From Ziziphus jujuba (lineage: Eukaryota > Streptophyta > Magnoliopsida > Rosales > Rhamnaceae): a stretch of 64,000 nucleotides of DNA. This document shows positions 54,839 to 64,000 of this stretch, one piece after another (the stretch's first letter is position 1; each line of letters begins with the position of its first letter). The translations under genes and the position numbers were made by a program. Where the stretch lies: the NCBI RefSeq assembly GCF_031755915.1, contig NC_083388.1, positions 14,520,501 to 14,584,500 of the forward strand. Direction: 5' to 3'. The notes under the pieces were generated by a model that was not told the origin of the DNA, did not search any database, and saw nothing but the letters and a program-made list of their open reading frames with translations.

Positions 54839-57630
54839 TGACAGGACCCGCCCCGAAAACCCTCCCATGATTTCCCAGGTGGTCCCGCCTAGTGAAGTCC
54901 CATTGGACAATCCCTAGAGGATATCCAATGGAACCTCACTTAAAACGTGGACAACCCCACATATGCATTATCAATAATATCTCAATATATATATATAACC
55001 ACAACAGCATAAAGTCCACAACTATGGTCCATAACCAACCTATCGTACTACAGGCTATAACTACACATATATATAATATGATCTCTACAATGTTCAATAT
55101 TTAGATCAGAGCATTCTAAGAGTATTTGAAAAGGTTAGAAGTACAAATAAATAAATAATAAGTTCAGAAACATAAGGATAAATAAAGAAAGGTAGATACT
55201 AGTGCTGCTATGGAAAGAACGAAGTGACAAGCTGTATGCAAGGTAAAGTACCACTAATTGCTTGGATCTAGGGGAATGAATTTAAAACAAATAAAGCATG
55301 ATATAAAGAAATCTCAGTAAGTTGGATAATATAATAGAAAATTAATAATTTATTTCCGTAAAACTTTCTCTTAAGACATCTAGTTCCACTCGTTTGAAAA
55401 GTTTTCTGTTTAAAAATCATTTCATAAAACCCATACTTGTACCCCAATTCAATATCATAAAATTGATGCTCAAATGGTATAAAATGAAAGATCATTTATA
55501 CTCCTATAAAATATCTTAATCAAGATATAAATATTAAGCATAAAATATTATAAACACAAATTCACAATATAATTATGAAATGCAGTAATAATCACAATAT
55601 TGGAAAACCAACAATATACTCATAATATATACAATGTACCATACGATATACCAAATCGTAAACTGTGAGATACACCCACCTCATGACCCTTAATGTACGA
55701 AAGATATCATGGAAATAGTAAACCGTTGGGATATACCTAACCTCACAGTCCATGTCAATAATAAACCATTGTGATGAAGCCAACCTCACGGCCTATGGCA
55801 ATAATAAACTATTGGGATGAACCCAACCTCATGGCCCATGACAATAATAAACTATTGGGATGAATCCAAGCTCACGACATTGTGGCAACCTGCGCGCTAT
55901 AATATAATACTGATCCAAAACACTGATACTATATGGTACATTAATTAAAAATAAACAACATAGTATCCTTTAAACAATCTTGTAAGATTATATTTTTCCA
56001 AACAATACTGTATCATAAATCATAATTTAATATTTAAACTCAACCGCTTATTTAAATATTTCAAAAATTTCAAATCATCATTTCATGCTAAAACCAAAAA
56101 TACCACAGTGAAATATATATTACCATAAACTAATTTTAAGCACATAAAATTATAAAATATTTGAACATGCTTAAAATTATATAATTTTCAATTTGCTTTC
56201 TTAAATCAATTATTTTCCAAAATGATTCAAAACATCAATTCAAATACCAAGATATTTAAATACCATAAGTCCATTTATGAACTCATTAGAATTTGAAACC
56301 ATATAAAATATTATCAAAAGTCACATAAAATGATAACACATATATGTAAAAGTAGATATTTATATATGCATAAAACAAACATTTCAATCAAATGTTATAT
56401 ATGTAAAATATTCAAAGCACATATATATTATACTATATACCTAAAACATTTTAAAATGATATAACTACTCACAATACTGTAGATGCTCACTTTACTCTCC
56501 TGCAGGATCGCCTCCAAGCTCAACTTGAGTGCCTGTAATATAATAAAATATTCTCAAGCTTCAATAACTAAACAAAAGACACTTGTATGTACCAAATGTC
56601 TTAAAATGATTTTATAACTATAAAATTACATAAATTTGACACCGAACGGTCCAATTACATTATGTACCCTTAGGACCCGATATCCAAAATTGGAGCTTTT
56701 CACACGAAGGCTAATCTTTTGAAATTGAACCTTCCAATGTGTCCTATTAATATCCAATTACACTAATCTAACCTCAACTTTAACCAATTTGACCAATTTT
56801 GTCCAAACACAGTCCCAAATTATCTTGTATTTAACAAATTGACCCAAAAATGAAAAATTTATCAAACAATGTCCAAAATTCACAAACTTTATATCTATGT
56901 AATGGCCAAGAGAAAAGCAACACAATGGTTTGCTCACCTTGGTTCAACGATGTCTCTGGTGGCCCAAAAACTTGATGGAAATCTCGGTCAAACCTTCCAT
57001 TGATGTATCTCTCAAACGGAGAAGAATCTGGGCAAAAGGAGCACGGAAATGAGTTCATAAGGTCCAAAAATAGGGGAGAGGTGTATGGGTTCGTCTAGAA
57101 TGGCCAAAAAACATGAAAATTTGGTGACCCAACTTGCTGGCCCGATTTGGCCACGTCGACCTGCCATTCATCGTGATATTTCATGGTCGAGCTAGCTGTC
57201 ACGTGGGCTTCCCTCAGGTGCGATGATCTGGTTGGATGTTAAATGGGTTCAAAATGATCCGGTTAGGAGCCATGAGTCTGGAGAGAATTTTCTCAGGTTT
57301 GGGGATAAAACGAGTATTTTAGAATTTGTCTCCAATTTGACATGCTTCCCAAGGTTTATATGGTGCCTTGGGTCACTAACAGACAAAAAATTTGGACTGG
57401 TTTGGACACTGATATAAAACTGATGATTAAAACTTCTCAGAACCATAACCTTTTATCCGTAACTCAAAATTTGGCATGCTGCCAGTCTATGAACTCATAT
57501 CAATGAGTTCTACACAATGGTACCTTAGTTAAGCTAAAATTTTGACAATAGAAAAAGTCAACCTAATACCCACATATAGTCCACTTGTTCAAACCTGTAC
57601 AGCAGGAGAATTTTTGTACAAGTTGTTACA
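54839..57630 (+). mobile_element. Second long LTR, between pararetroviral fragments
   Basis: Begins TGACAGGACCCGCC at 54839 and shares blocks with the LTR at 48784-52814 in the same order and orientation. It holds a tandem repeat of about 44 bp at 55690-55880 built on CAATAATAAACTATTGGGATGA..CCAACCTCA..GCC. The right end is not clear: similarity to the first long LTR fades after about 57570 and pararetroviral text is readable from about 57640. It could be a 3' LTR of the element at 48784 or an independent, truncated copy. Confidence 0.5.
55690..55880. repeat. About 44-bp tandem repeat inside the LTR
   Basis: About four copies of a unit of the form (A/G)CAATAATAAAC(T/C)ATTG(G/T)GATGA then (A/G)CCAACCTCA(T/C)GGCC(C/T)ATG, with decay at the left edge. 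Internal tandem repeats of this kind are common in long plant LTRs. Confidence 0.8.
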
Positions 57631-57639
57631 AAGAAACTG

Positions 57640-58708
57640 AAGAAGAATAAACTTTTGAGGATATTAATTCTTGATAAAAGAATTTAGAATCTAAAAGTGA
57701 AACTCATCTCAATCTACAAATGATGAAGAAAATCCTAAGAAAATGAGAGCTAAAGATCCATCAATCAAAGAATTTAACAATGAATTCGATTATGAAGAAA
57801 AAATGAAAGAACTATATATCAAAGATGGGGAAATATAAGAAGTCAAAGATGAATCCACACATAATGTCATTACAAAACAAAGGGATGACTTAAATAAACA
57901 ACCTCTAACACAGGGAGGAATTTATTTAAATCTAGATAGCATCCCTTGCAAACAAGTAAGGCAAATTAGATAAAATCAATCTCTATTTTGATAAACAATT
58001 ATCAAACCTTTGGACAAAAGAAAGATTTGTAGATTATTTATCTGGAAAACTTTAGGAGAAGTGCTTCATTGATTAAAACAATGGAAAGCTACAACTTTAA
58101 GAAAGGCTTAAAAACAAAATATGTTGAAAAAAGATCATGTGCAGAACTTCTAGAAGCTTTAAGTAAATTAATGAAAAAATAACTTTGTGGTGTGGTAGAT
58201 GAAGCAACAGTACTAGACATTGCAAACATGCTATCTAAGTTAGAATTATGCAACATATGTTATTTTGAAAAGTTTTATAAATTATATAGAAAGTTTTTTA
58301 TAACTTACCTTATGATCAAGCTAGTTGTTAGTTACAACAAATGTTTCATAAATTACTGAACCCATGAGATGAGCTAGCTATTAAAAACTATGATGAGTGG
58401 TTAAAGAAAATAGCCAAATTAGATAACTAAGGACTAAGAATAAACTCTGTTCTTAGATTAATTAATGAAAGATGTTTAGAACTAAATGCTAAAAAATAGG
58501 TAAAAAATCTTATAAATAAAAAATGTTGTGAAAAAATTCTTCAAGAAAATTGGAAGATAGGATGTTGGAAACAACAAACAACAAAAATATGTCTAGAAGA
58601 TATAAATGGAAACCTTTTAATGAAAAAGGAAAATTTTTTTTTTCTAAAAATAAAAATATATGAGGACGAAAAATCTTTCCAAACAGAAAAGAAATGCAAA
58701 TTTTTATT

Positions 58709-58750
<42 letters not shown>

Positions 58751-59035
58751 TTTGTAATGAAGAAAAACACAACTCTCTAGAATGTCCTAAAAAAGGTAAA
58801 AGTGCTAAAAAAGTAATTAAAAAACTATAACTAGATGAACTTGAAGTATTATTTGGAGAAGAAATTTCAGATGAAGAGAGATACTTTATGAAATGGACTT
58901 TGAAAAAGACACTTTTGAATCTAAAGAAGAATTAATTTTCATGCTTCAACCAGAAGAAACAAATAATCAAGAAAATGAAACAATAACTTTAATAGATGTT
59001 GTGGGAAAAACTCTTTCTATAATAGAAGAATAATT
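57640..59035 (+). pseudogene. Endogenous pararetrovirus coat protein (broken)
   Basis: Caulimoviridae relic, plus strand. N-terminal acidic part (ENPKKMRAKDPSIKEFNNEF near 57735-57795), middle (NFKKGLKTKYVEKRSCAELL near 58090-58150), basic part near 58560-58640 with many Lys, and the knuckle region (FCNEEKHNSLECPKKGKSAK, 58752-58815), then LDELEVLFGEEISDEE (58827-58875). An (ATT) microsatellite at 58717-58752 has expanded directly before the knuckle. Stops and frame shifts are frequent. Confidence 0.72.
58717..58752. repeat. (ATT)n microsatellite inside coat-protein remnant
   Basis: About 12 ATT units preceded by (TTTA) units at 58698-58716. The colinear minus-strand fragment (54660-54690) lacks this run and reads straight into the knuckle. 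Confidence 0.9.
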
Positions 59036-59159
59036 TAACCCTTTAGAAGAGAAAATGATAAAAATAAAAAGAAAAGGATATCTATAAAATTTCAAAATTT
59101 AATATATCTTTTGCAAAAATATTTGAACATTTTAGTGGAAATACAAAAACTAAATACAA

Positions 59160-59366
59160 CCAAGAAGGAACAGCTGAAATACCTTTGTTAAACAAATATA
59201 AGATACAAGGATGGGTTAAAAATATCCAAAAATAAATTATGTTCATACGGGATTGAGTCAAACAAAAATCACCAGTCTTTTTAGATTAGGATTAGATACT
59301 CTTATCTTAGCAGTATTCTTTGGGCTAGCTTATTGATATGTTTTAGAAAACCTTACTTGAAGATAT

Positions 59367-59397
<31 letters not shown>

Positions 59398-60185
59398 CCA
59401 ACAAAAACCCGCGCTCAAAATAATATATTTTATTTTATATCTTTTAGTATGGGTTTTTCTGGTCCAAATGTATCATTGATATTCTTGGTATAGTAAATGC
59501 TATCACACATATAATCATACTCAATTTGATAGAATTGTTTGATCTTAAAGGGGATAGCAGTGTCAAACCAAAATATCCAAAAAACATTAGCTCTCCCTAA
59601 AATAATAGACCAAAAGACCTAATTCAAGCTTTAATTGGAGGAATACAATCTAACCTTGTTAATGAAGTAGTTTGGTTTAATATTAGACCAAACTATTTTA
59701 TATCTCTTACAGATAAAAATTTAGAAAATTCTATAAAAATAAAATTTCAACTAAAAAATTTAAGTATGGATGACGAGCAACAAAATTTATCCATGCAATG
59801 AAGAATAATCCATGAATTAACATAAACAACTGAAACATTTATAAAACAATGTGATAAAAGTATAATTGAACTATATGTACTCCAACCACATGATACTAAG
59901 ATAAAACCAAAACTTTTAAATTGGAAAGATCTAGAAATACCAAAACCATGGCTGCTAACTAATCTTGTAAGAAAATCTACAAAGTTATGACTAAAATCAT
60001 AGTAATTCAAGCATCTGAAAATAATTTATATTTCAAAGATAAAAGATCTTTAGAATGGGAAAAAAAAAAAAGATTTAGCAGTATTAGAACAACTAGAACT
60101 TTTGAAACATTTAATATTAAAAGGAAAAAAAAAGGAAGGCAAAACATAAAAAAAAAATGATGAAAGTCAATCAACAATTAGTAAG
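59160..60185 (+). pseudogene. Endogenous pararetrovirus movement protein (broken)
   Basis: Follows the coat-protein remnant. Readable blocks: YVHTGLSQTKITSLFRLGLD near 59238-59300, then after a T-rich insertion near 59370-59460 a block ALIGGIQSNLVNEVVWFNIR, PNYFISLTDKNLENSIKIK at 59628-59745, then PHDTKIKPKLLNWKDLEIPK near 59888-59950. The pattern of a short strand-rich core with a P-N-Y-F-I-S-L segment fits the caulimovirid movement protein family, which in live viruses moves the virus between cells. The copy has many stops and is inert. Confidence 0.6.
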
Positions 60186-60329
60186 ATTCCCATCATGCTT
60201 GAAACAAATTTTATAAGAAATGATGAAATCAAAATGAATGAAATATTTCATTTTAAATCAAAAACCTAAGAAATAATATTTTCTCTTGGATTAAATAAAT
60301 CTAGATAACGGTATGTATTAGAAAATTTT

Positions 60330-60720
60330 ATTTTTCAGGGATATAAGCCACATGGTTTTTATGTTTTATTAGATAGTGGAGCAACAACAATATGTTCTTG
60401 TCATCCTAATGCTATCCCACTTGAAAATTTTATGTTAATGAAAACACCCATAAGAATCACAGGGATTCAAGGTTAATCATCTATAATAAAACATAAAGCT
60501 AAAAATATAGCTATTTGGATGAATAGCAAAAAAATTTATTAAGTTAAAAATAATAGCTTTTCATGAAATGCGTGGAGATTTTATTTTAAAAAATAACTTT
60601 ATGGAAAAGTATTTTCCTGTAACTTTCAATAAAAAAATATAACTTTAGGAAAAGATAAAATTGAAATAAAAATCCTATCTTTTCACAAACATAAATATTG
60701 TAAAGGACTTTTTATGGAAA
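60330..60720 (+). pseudogene. Endogenous pararetrovirus aspartic protease (broken)
   Basis: The active-site text FYVLLDSGATTTICSCHPNA lies near 60357-60416. It is followed by decayed protease sequence (TPIRITGIQG near 60446, then FHEMRGDFILKNNF near 60560). Stops interrupt it. It sits between movement protein and reverse transcriptase as in caulimovirids. Confidence 0.72.
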
Positions 60721-60879
60721 AGAAACAAGAAATGATAAAAATAAGTGATGCTATAACTCAAAAACCATAGGGCTAATAACATTCTTAGAGAAAATTTTGG
60801 TGAAAATCTACTAAAATTATGGAACAAATCTTCTAGATATTGTTCATTTAAATTAAAAAATTCTAATATAATAATTAGA

Positions 60880-62080
60880 GTAAAACCAATGATTTTATAC
60901 CGGAATTGATATAAATGAGTTTGAAATTCAATTAAAAGAATTACAAGAGAAAGGTCTAATCGAAGAAACTAAAAGCCTACATAGTAGTCCAACATTTATG
61001 GTAAGAAGCCACAATGAAATTATTAGAGGGAAAGCAATACTAGTAACTATAAAAGACTCGATTAACATATAGTATTCGATAAATATTTTATCCCTAGAAT
61101 GGATGTCTTAATTAATCAAACTAGAGGTAGAAAAATGTTTAGAAAATTTAATTGTGAATTTGGATTTGGGCAAATAAAGTTAACAGAATAGTCAAAATCA
61201 TTAACAACTTTTAGTACACCAGGTGGATATTCTTATTGGAATATAATGCCTTTTGACTTAAACGTGGCCCCGCAAGTATTTCAAGGATGGATGAATTCTA
61301 TTTTTGGAAACTTTAAACAGTTATGTGTTGTTTATATAGACGATTTATTTGTCTTCTCTAAAAATTAAAAAGAACACAATAATCATCTAAAAGTAATTGT
61401 AAGTCAATTTCAAAAATATGGAGTTATAATCTCTGAGAAAAAAATGATTCTAAGAAAAGAATCTACAGAATATATAGGAATAATGCTAGACAAATCAAGA
61501 ACAAAATTACAAAAACATACAATCATAAAATTGAAAGAACTTTCTAATGAAATACAAGATAAAAAACAATTACACGAATTCTTAGGAATTTTTCATTACA
61601 GAAGAAATTTTATTAAAAATTTATCTTAAAAATAAATACATTTACTAGAAAAAACTAAAACAAAATCAAAAATTCTATTGGACACCCAAAGATAAAGAAC
61701 TAGTAAATGAAAAAAAAAAAAAAGAAATAAGATGTTAACCAATAATATATTTTCCTCAAATAGAAGATAAATTAAGTTTTGAAATAGATGTTTTTGAGTT
61801 AGGTTTGGGATGTGTTTTAAAAGCCATACCAATAGAAAAATCGAATGAAAAAGATATTCCACTATAATTTAATAAAAGTACTAAAAGAAAACCCCTTAGT
61901 GAAAAAATTCAAAAGGAAGAATTCTTGTGTGGATATAATTGTGGCAACTTTAAACCAAATTAAAACAATTATGTTATTTTTGAAAATGAATTATTAACTG
62001 TAAAATTTGGAATAAAAAAATTCATATTTATTCAGCACAAAAAAAAAAAATTATTCTTTGAATATATAATAAAGTTATTT
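60880..62080 (+). pseudogene. Endogenous pararetrovirus reverse transcriptase-RNase H (broken)
   Basis: RT text from about 60910: DINEFEIQLKELQEKGLIEE, then SPTFMVRSHNEIIRGKA. A region near 61110-61230 carries stops (FGFGQIKL-like). The catalytic VYIDDLFVFS is at 61330-61360. The thumb (ESTEYIGIMLDKSRTKLQ, then LSNEIQDKKQLHEFLGIFHY) is open at 61444-61629. RNase H follows near 61640-62080 (SFEIDVFELGLGCVLKAIPI, KPLSEKIQKEEFLCGYN). Multiple stops, so inert. The same genes recur on the opposite strand from 64000 to about 62760. Confidence 0.8.
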
Positions 62081-62214
62081 GTGATTTTCTTGTAAATAAG
62101 AAAAACATAATAGATGGTCGTAGACAAAAAATTTACAATTATGTTTCCATGTATACTTCTGATGTTGAACATTTAAAAACATGTTAAAAAACTTTTATTG
62201 ACTATCTTAGCATG

Positions 62215-62410
62215 AATGAACAAGGGTAAGCAACCCTGGCTAACAGTCACAAAAGCTTAAAGAACTAAAAGTTTCTATGTGATTTTTGAATGATTCTAAA
62301 TAGGGATCTATATTTCATGGAAAGCCTATCATCCTCAGAAAAACACTTATAAAGGAGCCTTATACAAAAGTTTCAATGATGTAGAAGAAGTTAAGAAAAC
62401 TTGTTAAGAT
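62215..62410 (+). pseudogene. Endogenous pararetrovirus viroplasmin-like segment (broken)
   Basis: Short block after RNase H: MNKGKQPWLTVTKA near 62212-62250, then SFYVIFE, GIYISWKAYHPQKNTYKGAL and YKSFNDVEEV to about 62390. The pattern (Y-x-V-F...Y-x-S-W...Y-K-G...Y-K-S-F...E-E) is that of the caulimovirus viroplasmin/RNase H1-type N-terminal domain. It is colinear with 62792-63000 on the minus strand. Confidence 0.65.
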
Positions 62411-62459
62411 TATAAAGGGACAATTCATGAATAGTACAAAAACAATTTGTTCATAAGAA

Positions 62460-64000
62460 AAATCTCCATCCCAATTCATTTAAGTAATGATTTGGAAAGA
62501 TATTTCTCTTTTATTAAATATCTTTTATTATTTTGTTTTTTAATATCATTTAGTTTAGCAGTTTGTTTTGCTATTGAGCTAATTTAGTTATTTGACCTCA
62601 GAATGCTTTTCTATTTCCTTCACTGTTTCCTAAAATATGGCTTTTCAATACTCCATTCAAGTTTTCATATATACTTTCTGGTATTTCTAGATTAAAGAAG
62701 TCAGTAATATTTGGAGAGATGTTTTGTCATATCTCCATAACTTGGTTATTGACTTTATTAGTTTTATAATCTTGAAAATGCTCATATAATCTTAATAAGC
62801 TTTTTCTGCTTCTTCTATATTGTTGAAACTTTTGTATAAATCTCCTTTATAAGTGTTTACCTGAGGATGACAGGCTTTCCATGAAGTATAGATCCTTATT
62901 TGGAATTCTTCAAAAACTACATAGAAATTTTTGGGTCTTTGAGCTTTTGTGATTGTTAGCCAAGGTTGCTTACCCTTGTTCATTCCTATTAAAATGATCA
63001 GCAAGAAAATTTCATATGTTTTTATGTGTTTAACTTCAAAAGTATACATGGAAACATAATTGTAAATTTTTTGTCTACGATCATCTATTATATTTTTCTT
63101 GTTTACAAGAAAATCACAAACAGTTTGTAGCATAAAAGTTTTTGGTGCTAAGTTAATATGGAGTCTTTTTATTCCAAATTTTATAGCTGATAATTCTTTT
63201 TTAAAAAGATATAATTCTGTTCATTTGGTTTAAATTTTCCAAAATTATATCCACAGAATAATTCTTCCTTTCGAAGTTTTTTACAAAGGGGTTTTCTTTT
63301 AGTAATTTTGTTAAATTGTAGTGAAATGTCTTTTTCATTCCATTTTTCTATTGGTATGGCTTTTAAAATACATCCCCGCCTAATTTAGAGGTATTTCTTT
63401 TAAGGATTAATTTATTCCCTCTTTGAGGAAAATATACTGTTGGTAAACATTTTATTTCTTCTTTTATTTTATTTACTAGTTCTTTATCTTTGCGTGTCCA
63501 ATAAAATTTTTGATCTTGTTTAGATTTCTAACAAGGGTATTTATTTTTTAGATAATTTTTTCATAAAATTTCTTTCTTAATTTCAAATTCCTAAGAATTG
63601 TTGTAATTATTTTTTATTTTTTTCATTAGAAATTTTTTAAAATTTTATTATTATATGTTCTTGTAATCTTATTCCTTATTTGTCTAAGGTTATTCCTAGA
63701 GATTCTATAGATTCTCTTCCTAGAATCATTTTTTATCTGAGATTATAATTCTATGTTTTTGAAATTGACTTACAATTAGTTTTAGATGATTATTGTGTTC
63801 TTCTTAATTTTTTGAGAAGACTAATGAATCATCTATATAAACATCACATGAATTTTTAAAGTTTCCAAAAGTAAAATCGATCCATCTTTGAAATACTTGT
63901 GGGGCTATGTTTAAGCCAAAATGCATCACATTTCAATGGACATGTCTATCTAGTGTACTAAAGCCTATTAATGGTTTTGACTCTTCTGTTAACTTTAATT
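62460..64000 (-). pseudogene. Inverted pararetrovirus copy: RT, RNase H, viroplasmin segment
   Basis: The minus strand runs from the window edge. RT text around 63860-64000 mirrors 61180-61290, the thumb and RNase H lie between about 63750 and 63130, and then an open frame of 113 codons (63133-62792) reads DFLVNKKNIIDDRRQKIYNY, then GMNKGKQPWLTITKAQRPKN, FYVVFEEFQIRIYTSWKACH, YKGDLYKSFNNIEEAEKAYE. This is RNase H tail plus viroplasmin-like block, better preserved than its plus-strand partner. It continues to about 62600 (ITDFFNLEIPESIYENLNGV). Tail-to-tail with the plus copy. The rest of RT and everything upstream lie outside the window. Confidence 0.75.

Noticed and set aside
1..64000. tRNA, rRNA, CRISPR array, riboswitch, bacterial operon features
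   Set aside because: None seen; spliced plant genes and plant retroelements make prokaryotic features irrelevant. The tRNA-like text at 21299 and 52817 is a 13-base primer-binding site, not a tRNA gene.

Overview
This is a piece of a eudicot plant nuclear genome. It is AT-rich, its two host genes are split by introns, and most of the rest is nested, decayed transposable elements and endogenous pararetrovirus. Only two loci look like intact host genes, both on the minus strand in the middle of the window: a secreted root-cap/LEA-type protein (26931-28222) and PDX2, the glutaminase subunit of vitamin B6 synthesis (32015-35968, seven exons, 253 residues). As I recall it, the same pair lies side by side in Arabidopsis (At5g60530/At5g60540), which suggests an ancestral microsyntenic block.

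Left part (1-25764). This is a nest built mainly from one Ty3/gypsy family whose LTRs are about 1.1 kb and run TGATG...TTCGTATCA. A plus-strand copy (1-5712, 3' LTR with polypurine tract) abuts the integrase of a minus-strand copy (5713-9346). That copy meets, head to head, a second internally deleted plus-strand copy (9347-12380). Next comes a CACTA (En/Spm-like) element with a Ptta-type gene (12381-25764). It is split by a solo LTR (TSD ACTAT) and by an 8.1-kb composite retroelement flanked by a perfect TSD ATACG (15630-23722). The composite holds a minus-strand pol, an opposed LTR with tRNA-Met primer-binding site, and a BolA-domain gene fragment. Solo LTRs with perfect 5-bp TSDs also occur at 9397 (GTAAA) and 50786 (GTATC).

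Middle part (26931-36130). The two host genes are separated by AT-rich intergenic DNA.

Right-middle (36907-47885). A 8943-bp Mutator-like element has about 90-bp terminal inverted repeats and a perfect 9-bp target duplication TAAAATTAT. It contains a broken mudrA-type transposase and, on the opposite strand, a broken accessory gene resembling those of Ulp1-type MULEs. A shorter element with long inverted repeats follows at about 46385-47885.

Right part (48784-64000). A long-LTR Ty3/gypsy element (LTR, primer-binding site, decayed gag) runs directly into endogenous Caulimoviridae sequence. The viral material lies in three blocks of alternating strand: 54138-54838 minus, about 57640-62460 plus, and about 62460-64000 minus. 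A second long LTR sits between the first two. The plus block reads coat protein, movement protein, protease, reverse transcriptase/RNase H, viroplasmin. All frames in these copies are broken.

Method limits: everything was read by eye from sequence and translated frames. Family assignments rest on remembered motifs, and element edges without a TSD are approximate.
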